DNA from: Mesorhizobium sp. M9A.F.Ca.ET.002.03.1.2
Lineage (GTDB): Bacteria; Pseudomonadota; Alphaproteobacteria; Rhizobiales; Rhizobiaceae
Reading direction: 5' to 3'
NCBI RefSeq assembly: GCF_003952365.1
Contig: NZ_CP034443.1
Location: forward strand, 1,233,001-1,297,000
Length of the DNA stretch: 64,000 nt
Shown: piece by piece, positions 38,055-46,806 of the stretch
Numbering within the stretch: the stretch's first letter is position 1
Layout: each line of letters begins with the position of its first letter
The notes under the pieces: generated by a model
The model's database searches: none
What the model saw: only the letters and a program-made list of their open reading frames with translations
What the model was told of the DNA's origin: nothing
Position numbers and translations under genes: made by a program

Positions 38055-38794
38055 GCGGCTACGTTCTGACGCATCCGGTGCCAGGCATAGGCGACCGCGC
38101 CGCCGACAAGCCCCGCCGCCAGCAGATCGGCTTCGGGCAACAGAAGATGGAACAGCGGCCCAAGGACGAGACCGAGAACCATCGCCACGTGCCCTGCCCG
38201 CTCGCGCGCCGAGCCCCACAGGGACGTGAGGAAGTACATCGGCGTCAGCATCAGCAGCGCCGCCGAGACGGCCGACGGCAGCGAGTCGGCCAGCGCGTAG
38301 ACGACCGCGACCACAACCATGTTGGCCGCGATCAGCGTGATGCCGAGCCCGGCATACCAGGTCGTGCGCATGGCGCGCGGCACGTGCTTCAGCTGCTCCA
38401 TCGCCAGTACCCAAGAGGTTACGGCGACGCAATGCGACAAGACATAGAGCACCCAGCGGGGTGTGCGCTCGTCGCGCATTTCCGGCACCAGCGCCATCAC
38501 CATCGGCATCAGGCGGATCGCCGAAAGGGTCACCGCCATCGCCACCGCCGGCAACGAGGCCCCGGCAAGAATCGCGCCGACGAAAACGACCTTCGACGGC
38601 AGCGCCCAGACGGTTCCGGTCATGAAGACGGCCTGCGCGACGGTCACGCCGGCGTCCTCGGCCAGCGCGGCGAATCCGACGAAAGAACTGACCAAGATCA
38701 ACCCCGGAAGCGAGAACGCTCCCCGCGCGCCTCGAAGAAACCAGGCGCGGCGGCGATGGACGGAACGGTGAGACGAGGTAACGATATCGGACAT
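38051..38794 (-). CDS. AzlC-family branched-chain amino acid exporter subunit
   Basis: A 247-aa inner-membrane protein with about six to eight hydrophobic segments, of the AzlC family. The motif PGLILVSSFVGFAALAEDAG near 31 and IRLMPMVMALVPEMRD near 96 are characteristic. The ATG at 38794 (MSDIVTSS) is preferred over a GTG six codons earlier. It is coupled to the AzlD gene by a four-base overlap. Confidence 0.88.
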   Translation of the reverse strand: MSDIVTSSHRSVHRRRAWFLRGARGAFSLPGLILVSSFVGFAALAEDAGVTVAQAVFMTGTVWALPSKVVFVGAILAGASLPAVAMAVTLSAIRLMPMVMALVPEMRDERTPRWVLYVLSHCVAVTSWVLAMEQLKHVPRAMRTTWYAGLGITLIAANMVVVAVVYALADSLPSAVSAALLMLTPMYFLTSLWGSARERAGHVAMVLGLVLGPLFHLLLPEADLLAAGLVGGAVAYAWHRMRQNVAA

Positions 38795-38832
38795 TGGTTC
38801 CGCGACTAACACAGTTACGTCGACAAGGCCTA

Positions 38833-38880
38833 ATGCATGTCGCCCAAAAGTGATCTCGGTTTTGGGACAACGACATGCAT
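38833..38880. repeat. dispersed palindrome, AAAAGTG..CGGTTTT type
   Basis: Outer arms ATGCATGTCG (38833-38842) and CGACATGCAT (38871-38880); inner arms CCCAAAA (38843-38849) and TTTTGGG (38860-38866). The core AAAAGTG....CGGTTTT is shared with 6466-6510. Confidence 0.75.
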
Positions 38881-38883
38881 AAA

Positions 38884-38938
38884 AACAAAAAACCTAAAGC
38901 GCGTCGCATGAATCCGTTTCAGCGCGACGCGCTTTAGG
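38884..38938 (-). terminator. strong hairpin with U tract on the minus strand
   Basis: Perfect 15-bp arms CCTAAAGCGCGTCGC (38893-38907) and its complement (38924-38938), with an A run on the plus strand at 38884-38892. Read on the minus strand this is a stem followed by T-rich sequence, about 155 bp beyond the stop of the small secreted protein gene. It may also be a dispersed repeat. Confidence 0.5.
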
Positions 38939-39037
38939 AAAAGTCCCGGCCGGAAGGCTGTACCAGACAAGTAGCTTGCCGATTTCGTTCAACCCGGTGG
39001 AATCGACCTTGCTTCGCAACCAACCTCCTCAACGACA

Positions 39038-39061
39038 ATGGCGGGCACGCTGGCCCGCCAT
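39038..39061 (-). terminator. hairpin just after the small secreted protein gene
   Basis: Arms ATGGCGGGC and GCCCGCCAT with a 6-base loop, 31 bp beyond the stop at 39093. No real U tract follows. Confidence 0.45.
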
Positions 39062-39092
39062 CAACGATCCGGCCAAAACCTGACTGCGGTTG

Positions 39093-39368
39093 CTAATTCG
39101 CGCCGCCGAGCGCCTGCACGTTCGCGCAGAACTCGGCATACGGCTTGCTCATCGCCGCGTCATTGCATTCTTTCTTCATTGCTTCCTGCTTTTCCATCGG
39201 CATCGACATGAACGTAGTCTTGAACTCATCCTTCGGCTTCATGGTCTTCATGCTGGAGTCGGTGTAGAACGGCGCCATGTTATCGGGTGAATCGAGAGCG
39301 CCGGCAAATGCCGCTCCGCTGATCATGGAAAGAGCAAGCGCTCCGAGGCAGATGTTCTTGATGTTCAT
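39093..39368 (-). CDS. small secreted Met-rich protein of unknown function
   Basis: A 91-aa protein with a clear signal peptide (NIKNICLGALALSMISGAAFA, cleavage after about 22). The mature part of about 69 residues is rich in Met and Lys (MKTMKPKDEF, MSMPMEKQEAMKKE) and has two cysteines (CNDAAMSKPYAEFC) that could form a disulphide. No family is recognised. It is flanked by hairpins on its 3' side and by the amtB terminator on its 5' side, so it is probably a single-gene unit. The Met and Cys content suggests metal or redox contact, but that is speculation. Confidence 0.75.
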   Translation of the reverse strand: MNIKNICLGALALSMISGAAFAGALDSPDNMAPFYTDSSMKTMKPKDEFKTTFMSMPMEKQEAMKKECNDAAMSKPYAEFCANVQALGGAN

Positions 39369-39529
39369 GACATAGGTTCCTTCCCTGTTGTTTTCACGAG
39401 CGCCTAAACGGCGATCGCCACCACAGTTCGGAACCGGTACGGCCGATGTTTCACACCAGCGGTCGATCGACCGCCTGATCAAACGATTGTGATCGAGCCT
39501 GAACCGCGACCGGCACGGGGTCGCACGAC

Positions 39530-39560
39530 AAAAAAGAGGCCCGGAGCATGTCCGGGCCTC
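39530..39560 (-). terminator. rho-independent terminator of glnK-amtB
   Basis: On the minus strand arms GAGGCCCGGA and TCCGGGCCTC (5-base loop) are followed by six T. It lies about 75 bp beyond the amtB stop. A second small CCCC/GGGG hairpin is at about 39571-39585. Confidence 0.85.
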
Positions 39561-39636
39561 AGGGCGCGAGCCCCTTTTCGGGGCGTCACGACGGGATGGG
39601 AGGATGCGGGGCAGCCAAGGCCGCCCTGCACAGGGC

Positions 39637-41067
39637 TTATGGGTGATAGGCCGCTTCACCATGCGAGGTGAGGTCGAGCCCTTCACGCTCTGCATCGGCT
39701 GTCGGACGCAGGCCCACGATCATATCGACGATCTTGTAGAGGATGGCGCTGCCGATACCCGACCACAGGACGGTTACCAGGACACCCTTGAACTGCGACC
39801 ACAGCTGGGTGGCCGTTCCGGCATAGCCGGCGGCGAAGTCGGCCGTCGAATAATCGACGATGCCAGCGCCGCCGAGAGCGGGATTGACCAGGATGCCGGT
39901 GCCGAGCGCGCCGATGATGCCGCCGATGCAGTGGATGCCGAAGACATCGAGACTGTCGTCGTAGCCGAACTTGTTCTTCACGACCGAGACGAAGAAGTAG
40001 CAGCCACAGGTGGCGACGATGCCGAGCACGATGGCGCCCATCGGCCCGGCAAAGCCGGCAGCGGGCGTGACGGCGACAAGGCCGGTAACAGCGCCCGAAA
40101 CCGCGCCAAGCATGGACGCTTTGCCGCGCAGCAGCGTTTCAAGCACGATCCAGGTCACTGCCGCCGCCGCTGTGGCGACGAAGGTGTTGATCATCGCCAG
40201 CACTGCGTAAGCGTTGGCTTCGAGGTTCGAACCGGCGTTGAAGCCGAACCAGCCGACCCACAGCAGCGAAGCGCCGACCATGGTCAGCGTCATCGAGTGC
40301 GGCGCCATGATGTCCTTATTGTAGCCGATGCGCTTGCCGATCATGAGCGCACCGACGATGCCGGCGATACCCGCATTGATGTGAACGACCGTGCCGCCGG
40401 CGAAGTCGACGGCACCGAAGCCGAAGATGAGTCCGGACGGGTCGCCATAAGCGCTCGGGCCGCCCCAGAACCAGACCATGTGCGCGATCGGGAAGTAGAC
40501 GAACGTCACCCACAGGATGGTGAAAAGGATCACAGCGGAGAACTTGATGCGTTCGGCGAAGGCGCCGACGATCAGGGCGGGGGTGATGCAGGCGAAGGTC
40601 ATCTGGAAGATGACGAACACCAGTTCGGGAATGGCAACGCCCTTGGTGAAGGTTTCCGACAGCGTCGTCACGTCGACGCCGGCCAGAAACATCTTGGAAA
40701 GGCCGCCGACGAAGGCGTTGCCGGGGGTGAAGGCAAGGCTGTAGCCGTAGAAAACCCAGACGATCATGACCACGCTGGTGATGGTGAAGACCTGCATCAG
40801 CACCGACAGCATATTCTTGGCGCGAACCAGGCCGCCGTAGAAAAGGGCAAGGCCGGGAATGGTCATCAACAGCACCAGCACGGTGGAAACCATCATCCAC
40901 GTCGTGTCGCCCTTGTCGACGGTGAAGGCCGGCGCTGCTGGCGCTGCCGCTTCGGCGGCAGGAGCTGCTTCCTGTGCGAAAGCGGCAATCGTGCCCAACG
41001 CTCCAAGCGTGAACGCGCCCAGCAGCGCGGTGCGCGCCGCTGACTTCAAAGTAGAAGGAATATTCAT
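39637..41067 (-). CDS. amtB: ammonium transporter
   Basis: A 476-aa AmtB/Mep-family ammonium channel. A cleavable signal (to about FAQ, 32) and an Ala/Pro-rich stretch precede eleven membrane segments; the signature DFAGGTVVHINAGIAGIVGA near 216 holds one pore-lining His. The ATG at 41067 has GGAGAG six bases upstream and is preferred over an ATG four codons earlier. It lies 31 bp after glnK, the conserved pair in which GlnK gates the channel. Confidence 0.95.
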   Translation of the reverse strand: MNIPSTLKSAARTALLGAFTLGALGTIAAFAQEAAPAAEAAAPAAPAFTVDKGDTTWMMVSTVLVLLMTIPGLALFYGGLVRAKNMLSVLMQVFTITSVVMIVWVFYGYSLAFTPGNAFVGGLSKMFLAGVDVTTLSETFTKGVAIPELVFVIFQMTFACITPALIVGAFAERIKFSAVILFTILWVTFVYFPIAHMVWFWGGPSAYGDPSGLIFGFGAVDFAGGTVVHINAGIAGIVGALMIGKRIGYNKDIMAPHSMTLTMVGASLLWVGWFGFNAGSNLEANAYAVLAMINTFVATAAAAVTWIVLETLLRGKASMLGAVSGAVTGLVAVTPAAGFAGPMGAIVLGIVATCGCYFFVSVVKNKFGYDDSLDVFGIHCIGGIIGALGTGILVNPALGGAGIVDYSTADFAAGYAGTATQLWSQFKGVLVTVLWSGIGSAILYKIVDMIVGLRPTADAEREGLDLTSHGEAAYHP

Positions 41068-41098
41068 TGAACTCTCCATTGGAATACGTGTCCGCAGC

Positions 41099-41443
<345 letters not shown>

Positions 41444-41522
41444 TCACCCTTTGCTGTTGCGGGTCCCCCGCGTTTGCACGACTTCGCCGATCCCCAAGAG
41501 AGCCGGAGAGTGCCAGCTAGGA

Positions 41523-41538
41523 TTCAAGCTCCGTGCCA
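41523..41538 (-). promoter_or_regulatory. sigma-54-type promoter of glnK-amtB
   Basis: On the minus strand TGGCACGGAGCTTGAA matches the -24/-12 consensus (TGGCACG-N4-TTGC) with one change. A second TGGCAC lies at 41515-41510 without a good -12 element. The position, 86 bp before the glnK ATG, and the gene content support NtrC-dependent expression. Confidence 0.65.
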
Positions 41539-41656
41539 GTTGCCGAAGCAGCTCATTAACCTGTTGTAAACAAAGAAGTTGAGGGGTGTTCAGCAGCCGG
41601 CTGTTCACTGTCGCGGCAATGCGCGTGATTAAAAATAGGCAATTTTTGAAAAATGC

Positions 41657-42532
41657 CTATTCGGCGGGCGGCCGCTTCAGGCGGATCAGCCCTTCCTGGG
41701 CAACCGAGGCGATCAACGTGCCGTCGCGGGCGAACAGCGACCCGCGGGTAAACCCCCGCGACCCTTGCGTCGACGGGCTGTCTTGCGTGTAGAGCATCCA
41801 GTCGTCGAGCGGATGGCTGCGGTGGAACCACATGGCGTGATCGAGGCTCGCCGCCTGGATGTCGCTATCGAAAATGGCGCGGCCATGCGCAAAGGTCGAC
41901 GTATCGAGCAGCGTCATGTCGGAAAGATAGGCAAGCACGGCCGCCTGCGTGGCGCGATCGGCCGGAACCGGGCCGGTCGTGCGGATCCAGATGTTCTGCT
42001 TCGGCTCCAGCTTTTCCCGGCTGGTGTAATGCTCCAGCATCACCGGTTTCATCTCGATCGGCCGGTCACGCTCCCAGTAGCGCCGGATGCCGTCGGGCAC
42101 GGCCTCGCCGAACTTGCCAATCAATTCGCGCTGCGACAGCAACGTGTCGGGCGCCGGCACGTCCTGCGGCATCGGCACCTGGTGCTCGAGACCGACCTCG
42201 TCCTGCTGGAACGAGGCTTCCAGCGAAAAGATCGCATGGCCGTGCTGGATCGCCACCACGCGGCGCGTGGTGAAGGAGCCGCCATCGCGGATGCGGTCGA
42301 CCTCATAGATGATCGGCACCTTGGTGTCGCCGGGCCGCATGAAATAGCCGTGCAGCGAATGCACGTGGCGTTCGGGCTCGACCGTGCGCTGGGCGGCGAC
42401 CAGCGCCTGGGCGATGGTCTGGCCGCCGAAGATACGCTGCCAGTCGAGTTTGGGGCTGCGACCACGGTACAGGTTGTGTTCCAGCTGCTCGAGGTCGAGA
42501 ATGCCGAGAAGCTCGTCCATGGCCGCCGTCAT
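41657..42532 (-). CDS. tesB: acyl-CoA thioesterase II
   Basis: A 291-aa double hot-dog thioesterase that hydrolyses medium and long acyl-CoA. It has YRGRSPKLDWQRIFGGQTIAQAL (23-45), HSLHGYFMRPGD near 58 and a C-terminal LDHAMWFHRSHPLDDWMLYTQDSP block holding the catalytic Asp region. The ATG at 42532 starts 12 bp from a 75-bp perfect inverted repeat. It is divergent from the hydroxylase gene. Confidence 0.93.
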   Translation of the reverse strand: MTAAMDELLGILDLEQLEHNLYRGRSPKLDWQRIFGGQTIAQALVAAQRTVEPERHVHSLHGYFMRPGDTKVPIIYEVDRIRDGGSFTTRRVVAIQHGHAIFSLEASFQQDEVGLEHQVPMPQDVPAPDTLLSQRELIGKFGEAVPDGIRRYWERDRPIEMKPVMLEHYTSREKLEPKQNIWIRTTGPVPADRATQAAVLAYLSDMTLLDTSTFAHGRAIFDSDIQAASLDHAMWFHRSHPLDDWMLYTQDSPSTQGSRGFTRGSLFARDGTLIASVAQEGLIRLKRPPAE

Positions 42533-42544
42533 GTTTCGCGCCCC

Positions 42545-42619
42545 AGTGTTGTTTGGATTTCGAAGTTCGCCTGATTTCGATATCGCGCTCGGCGCGAACT
42601 TCGAAATCCAAACAACACT
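42545..42619 (-). repeat. 75-bp inverted repeat, family C, copy 1 (upstream of tesB)
   Basis: Perfect 26-bp arms at 42545-42570 and 42594-42619 with a 23-bp loop containing TTCGATATCG. The sequence is homologous to the element at 42636-42711 in the opposite orientation. Relative to its neighbour gene (tesB, minus strand) it has the same direction as copy 2 has to its gene. Confidence 0.85.
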
Positions 42620-42635
42620 AGAAACCCTTAGTTTG

Positions 42636-42711
42636 CTAGTGTCCTTACGATTCTGAAATTCGTACTGCCCTCGATATCCAACTCAGGCGAATTTCAGAAT
42701 CGGGACACTAG
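42636..42711 (+). repeat. 76-bp inverted repeat, family C, copy 2 (upstream of the hydroxylase gene)
   Basis: Arms 42636-42662 and 42688-42711 pair over 24 bp with one 3-base bulge (TTA at 42645-42647). The 25-bp loop contains CTCGATATCCAACTCAGG, which aligns to the reverse complement of the loop of copy 1. Confidence 0.85.
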
Positions 42712-42792
42712 CCAAAGAAGTGTTATGGCGGTTTCCGACAGGAAAGACGGGCAGTCAAGGCCGGAAGGGATTTGGCCGGAAAGGAATTTGCC

Positions 42793-44055
42793 ATGGTGGA
42801 CCGCAAGGCGAATGCAAAAAACCGAACCTCGCTCGATATTCTGGTCGCCGGCGCCGGCTATGTTGGTCTGGCCAGCGCCGTATCGCTGAAACAGGCGCGA
42901 CCGAGCTTGGCGGTCGCTGTCGTCGACGCCGCGCCCGCCGGCGTCTGGCAAAAGGACGGCCGCGCCTCGGCCATCGCCGCTGCCGCTTGCCGCATGCTCG
43001 ACCAACTCGGCGTCTGGGCCGAAATTGCGCCGGAGGCGCAGGCGATCACCGAAATGATCATCACCGATTCGCGCACGTCCGACCCGGTGCGCCCGGTGTT
43101 TCTTACCTTCGACGGCGAAGTCGCGCCCGGCGAACCCTTTGCGCATATGGTCGCCAACAAGGATCTGAACGGCGCCTTGCGCCGGCGCGCTGAAAAACTC
43201 GGCATCGACATCATCGAAGGCGTTGCGGTCAACGCCTTCGACGTGAACGGCGCCGGCATCACCGTGCATCTTGCCGACGGCGCGACACTGAAAGCGCGGC
43301 TGCTGGTCGCCGCCGACGGCGTCAATTCGAAGCTGCGCGACATGGCCGGCATCAAGACGGTAAAATGGGAATATGGCCAGTCCGGCATCGTCTGCACGGT
43401 GGCGCATGAACGGCCGCACAATGGCCGCGCCGAAGAGCATTTTCTCCCCGCCGGCCCCTTCGCCACGCTGCCGCTCAAGCCGGACAAGGACGGGACCAAC
43501 CGCTCGTCGATCGTCTGGACCGAGCGGACGGCGGATGCCGAAAAACTGGTCGACGGCGACGACCTCGTCTTCGAGCATGAGCTGGAACAGCGCTTTGGCC
43601 TGAAGCTCGGCGAGATCCACGTCGCCGACAGGCCACGTGCCTGGCCGCTCGGCCTGACGCTTGCCCGCGCCTTCGTCGCGCCGCGCATCGCGCTCGCCGG
43701 CGACGCCGCCCACGGCATCCATCCGATCGCAGGCCAGGGCCTCAATCTCGGCTTCAAGGATGTGGCGGCATTGGCCGAAGTGGTGGTCGAGGCCGACCGG
43801 CTCGGCCAGGATATCGGCGCGCTCGACGTGCTCGAACGCTACCAGCAGTGGCGGCGCTTCGACACGCTGCAGATGGGCGTCGCCACCGATGTCCTGAACC
43901 GGCTGTTTTCCAACGACATCGGCCCGTTGCGCGCCGTCCGCGACGTCGGCCTCGGCCTTGTCGAACGCATGCCGCGGCTGAAGGATTTTTTCATCCGCCA
44001 GGCGTCCGGACTGTCCGGCGACACGCCGAAACTGCTCAAGGGCGAGGCGATCTAA
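42793..44055 (+). CDS. UbiH/UbiF-family FAD-dependent monooxygenase
   Basis: A 420-aa flavin hydroxylase of the ubiquinone-biosynthesis type. It has the FAD motif VAGAGYVGLASA (about 17-28), the DG motif LLVAADGVNSKLRD near 178 and the GD motif IALAGDAAHGIHPIAGQGLNLGFKD near 298-322. Rhizobial enzymes of this kind (UbiL-like) hydroxylate one or more ring positions of ubiquinone precursors; which position is not readable from sequence. The ATG at 42793 follows AAGGA by eight bases; an ORF start at 42772 is less likely. Confidence 0.88.
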   Translation: MVDRKANAKNRTSLDILVAGAGYVGLASAVSLKQARPSLAVAVVDAAPAGVWQKDGRASAIAAAACRMLDQLGVWAEIAPEAQAITEMIITDSRTSDPVRPVFLTFDGEVAPGEPFAHMVANKDLNGALRRRAEKLGIDIIEGVAVNAFDVNGAGITVHLADGATLKARLLVAADGVNSKLRDMAGIKTVKWEYGQSGIVCTVAHERPHNGRAEEHFLPAGPFATLPLKPDKDGTNRSSIVWTERTADAEKLVDGDDLVFEHELEQRFGLKLGEIHVADRPRAWPLGLTLARAFVAPRIALAGDAAHGIHPIAGQGLNLGFKDVAALAEVVVEADRLGQDIGALDVLERYQQWRRFDTLQMGVATDVLNRLFSNDIGPLRAVRDVGLGLVERMPRLKDFFIRQASGLSGDTPKLLKGEAI

Positions 44056-44094
44056 CCCCGTAGGGTAGCCAGTACTGAGCGTCAGGCAATTCGT

Positions 44095-44622
44095 TCAGTT
44101 GACCTCGAAGCCGAGTTTTTGCCGCAGCCGCAGCATTCGCTGGTCGGATATCTTCAGGGGTTGCTCACCAGCCTGCGCTGCGCGTTTCACCATCTGCAGC
44201 AAATCGTTTCGCTCGGTCACGTCAAGGCGTTCGCGCAGGAACGGCGCCAGCTTGTCGACGACGATCGCGGCATCGTCGATCTGCGACGCCGCCCATTTGG
44301 CATAGACCACCGCCTCATCCGTCTTCTTCTCGTCGGCAATCTCCGAAATCACCAACCGAATAGCGGCCTCGCGCTGCGGCAGGACAGGACCATTCTCGGA
44401 AACAATGGCGGTGATCAGCGTCGCGGCTGCCACGACCGGATCGTCGATCGCCGTCAGCGGTGAGAGCGCCGCCTGCTTGCGCAATTTCTTGCGGCGCACA
44501 TTGCCCTGGACGCGACCGAAGACATCCGCAACCTCACGCGCTGCGTCGTTCATGATCTTCAGCCGGTACCACCAGAACGCTGCCGCTCCCAGCAGGCCAA
44601 TTGCAGCAATCAGTATATGCAT
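44095..44622 (-). CDS. membrane-anchored TerB-like protein of unknown function
   Basis: A 175-aa protein with one N-terminal membrane segment (HILIAAIGLLGAAAFWWYRL, 2-21), a basic stretch (GNVRRKKLRKQ) and a helical domain (about 50-160) that resembles TerB (ATLITAIVSENGPVLPQREA and a second acidic helix pair). The ATG at 44622 is better than a TTG five codons earlier. It converges on the hydroxylase gene (39 bp between stops). I do not recognise a specific family. Confidence 0.72.
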   Translation of the reverse strand: MHILIAAIGLLGAAAFWWYRLKIMNDAAREVADVFGRVQGNVRRKKLRKQAALSPLTAIDDPVVAAATLITAIVSENGPVLPQREAAIRLVISEIADEKKTDEAVVYAKWAASQIDDAAIVVDKLAPFLRERLDVTERNDLLQMVKRAAQAGEQPLKISDQRMLRLRQKLGFEVN

Positions 44623-44744
44623 GCCCGAAACCCCCAACCGCAGCGACGATAGAAGAAGTATTGCCTTGTTTCAACGCGCAAAAGTTGCGTCCGCCGAAGA
44701 AAATTTGATTCCGCCGAAGGTCCTGCGCAAAACGGGACGGATCT

Positions 44745-45101
44745 CTAAGACCCCGGCACGTTATAGATCGCCCGGACCTCGACCGTGCCGATTTCGGCCA
44801 GCGGAATCTCGCCGGCGATCTCCAGCGCCTCGTCGAGGTCCCCGGCCTCGATCATGACGAAGCCGAGCAATTGCTCCTTGGTTTCGGCGAACGGGCCGTC
44901 GGTGATCAACCGCTTGCCCTTGCGCCGGCGTACCGATTTCGACGTCTTCACCGATTGCAGCGCCTGCGCGATGATCAACATCCCGCGTTGGTCCAATGAC
45001 CGGTCATGGGCCAGCGAATCCGCGTCGAGCTTGGCCAACCTCTCCGGCGTCATTGCGAGAAGATCGTTTTCTTCGCCGTAGACCAGACAAACATATTTCA
45101 T
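44745..45101 (-). CDS. YCII-related (DGPF domain) protein
   Basis: A 118-aa protein of the YCII-related family with the defining ITDGPFAETKEQLLGF motif near 66-81. Such proteins (PhnB/YCII-type) often accompany ECF sigma factors, but none is here. Its ATG at 45101 overlaps the stop of a tiny membrane protein gene (ATGA), and GGGAGC lies just upstream within that gene. The biochemical role of DGPF proteins is not established. Confidence 0.87.
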   Translation of the reverse strand: MKYVCLVYGEENDLLAMTPERLAKLDADSLAHDRSLDQRGMLIIAQALQSVKTSKSVRRRKGKRLITDGPFAETKEQLLGFVMIEAGDLDEALEIAGEIPLAEIGTVEVRAIYNVPGS

Positions 45102-45325
45102 TTCCAGCTCCCTTGTTGTGACGAACCATAGGATGCAACGGTGATGGTGTCAGCGCCGCCTTTGACTGCCGCCGCGTGATCGAGAACGCATGCCGCGACT
45201 CCGATGATGGCGATCGCCGCCAGCAGCCGGCCGAAGCCGGAAGGTGGCACATGCAACCAGTAGTCTTCCTGCCGTTTGGGCTTGCGGTCAGGACTTTTCC
45301 ATACTGCGAAGAACAAACCGTCCAT
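45098..45325 (-). CDS. small membrane protein coupled to the YCII gene
   Basis: A 75-aa protein beginning MDGLFFAVWKSPDRKPKRQEDYW, with one hydrophobic segment (about 30-50, GFGRLLAAIAIIGVAACVLD). The ATG at 45325 is preceded at five bases by GGAGG, a strong ribosome-binding site, and the stop overlaps the ATG of the YCII gene by four bases. These two facts support a real, translated gene. No family is recognised. It may anchor or partner the YCII protein. Confidence 0.65.
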   Translation of the reverse strand: MDGLFFAVWKSPDRKPKRQEDYWLHVPPSGFGRLLAAIAIIGVAACVLDHAAAVKGGADTITVASYGSSQQGSWK

Positions 45326-45548
45326 GTGAACCTCCATCCGGCCGCAAAACCCGTGGCCGCCCGCAGGACGGCCGGGCCAGATGGAAGTCGACATTTTTGC
45401 ACGCACATTTTTTGAGATTTTTTGGCCTGCCGCCGCCAACATCGCGTGGCCGCTCGAAGAGCGCGGTGGTCTTCCCGCGCGCCCGCGCTATAGTTGGGGA
45501 GAACGCCTGTGTTCCGCCGGCGCAACCACGACAATCAAGGAGGACTTT

Positions 45549-45974
45549 ATGGACCGCACCGCGAACGCCGTCTGGAAAGGCAATCTGAAGGAAGGCAAGG
45601 GCACGCTCGACACCCAGAGCGGGACCCTGAACGGCACGCCCTATTCGTTCAAGGCACGCTTCGAGGACGAGAGCGGCAAGTCCGGAACCAATCCGGAAGA
45701 GCTGATCGCGGCGGCGCATGCCGGCTGCTTTGCCATGCAGTTCTCCCACTTCCTGGCCGAGAACGGCACGCCCGCCGATCAACTCGACGCCAAGGCGGTG
45801 GTGACGCTTGTTCCCGGCACGGGGATCACCGGCAGCGCGCTGACCGTCGTCGGCAAGGTGCCTGGCATCGACGCAGCCAAGTTCAAGGAGTTGGCCGAGA
45901 AGGCCAAGGCCGAATGCCCGGTCTCGAAGGCGCTTGGCGCCATCAATGTGTCGCTCGACGCCAAACTTGGCTGA
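45549..45974 (+). CDS. OsmC-family peroxiredoxin
   Basis: A 141-aa OsmC/Ohr-fold thiol peroxidase. The two catalytic cysteines are in AAHAGCFAMQFSHFL (near 59) and AECPVSKAL (near 122). Start ATG follows AAGGAGGAC. It is of the OsmC subgroup, active on organic and inorganic peroxides and usually stress-induced. It converges on yceH, with a palindromic element between. Confidence 0.92.
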   Translation: MDRTANAVWKGNLKEGKGTLDTQSGTLNGTPYSFKARFEDESGKSGTNPEELIAAAHAGCFAMQFSHFLAENGTPADQLDAKAVVTLVPGTGITGSALTVVGKVPGIDAAKFKELAEKAKAECPVSKALGAINVSLDAKLG

Positions 45975-45990
45975 CAGGCGTTTCTATTTG

Positions 45991-46052
45991 CCCTGCGGCG
46001 ATCCTTCGCGCCCTCCTCTGGCCTGCCGGCCAGAGGGGGGCGCTGTCCCGCC
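45991..46052. repeat. shortened composite element, family A, copy 4
   Basis: The left part (GCGATCCTTCGCGCCC, then TGGCCTGCCGG) matches the reversed right end of the 46807-46994 copy; the right part (CAGAGGGGGGCGCTGTCCCG) matches its reversed left end. It therefore looks like the same element with the interior deleted, leaving a hairpin CCTCTGGCC/GGCCAGAGG (46014-46022, 46027-46035). It lies between convergent osmC and yceH. Confidence 0.7.
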
Positions 46053-46065
46053 AACTCTCAAGCGA

Positions 46066-46713
46066 TTATTGCCGGCCTTCGCCGCCCAGCGCCTCGATCT
46101 TCGCACGCAACGCCGCAACTTCTTCTTCCAGCGCTTTCACCCGCGCTTCGAGATCGCGCGCCGATGATGGCGCCGGCGGCTGCCATGGCGCCGCTGCCGC
46201 AACCACTCCCACCGGGCCGCTGAGCAGATGGACATAGCGCTCCTCGCGCTGGCCGGGTGCGCGTTCGAGCAACCGCACCAGCGGCGGCCTGCGGCTGCTC
46301 AAAAGGTCGAGTTCGGCGGTTGCATCGTCGATGGAGGAAAACCGTGCCATGCGTTCGGCCCGTGCCAGCAGTTCATGGCCGGTCTGCGGGCCGCGCAGAA
46401 GCAGCAGGCCAATCAATGTGATCTGCGGCGTCGTCAGCGAAAAGCGCTGCGCCATCAGATGCTCATAGCGCTCGACGCGCGAGGCAAAGACCTGCCTGAC
46501 CAGGCCCTTATGCTCCAACTGACCAAGCGCTCGTCTTACCTCAGCAAGCTCGACCGACATCACCGGCTCGCGCGCCGTCTTCTGGTTCGCTGCGGCAAGT
46601 GCTGCATTGAGCGTCAGCGGGTAGATATCGGGTGTCAGTTCCTTCTTTTCGATCAGGCAACCGAGCACACGCGCTTCGATGGGGGAGAGGATGGGCAATT
46701 CGGAATCAGTCAT
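46066..46713 (-). CDS. yceH: YceH family protein (DUF480)
   Basis: A 215-aa protein of the UPF0502/DUF480 family, with two winged-helix-like domains. Signature segments are SPIEARVLGCLIEKKELTPD near 9, YPLTLNAALAAANQKTAREPVM near 31 and a C-terminal coiled coil (DLEARVKALEEEVAALRAKIEAL). YceH function is not defined beyond a putative DNA-binding fold. It starts at the ATG 46713. Confidence 0.9.
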   Translation of the reverse strand: MTDSELPILSPIEARVLGCLIEKKELTPDIYPLTLNAALAAANQKTAREPVMSVELAEVRRALGQLEHKGLVRQVFASRVERYEHLMAQRFSLTTPQITLIGLLLLRGPQTGHELLARAERMARFSSIDDATAELDLLSSRRPPLVRLLERAPGQREERYVHLLSGPVGVVAAAAPWQPPAPSSARDLEARVKALEEEVAALRAKIEALGGEGRQ

Positions 46714-46806
46714 CGGATTGGCTGTTTGATTTGATCGCTAGTGGTTCCTTGGTACTGTGATTTTGACAGACATCAGAGCGCCACGACAGAGCAGAACTTT
46801 TTTGAA

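Noticed and set aside
39604..41043. Open frame on the plus strand over amtB
   Set aside because: Mirror of the ammonium transporter gene; Asp/His/Gln-rich shadow.
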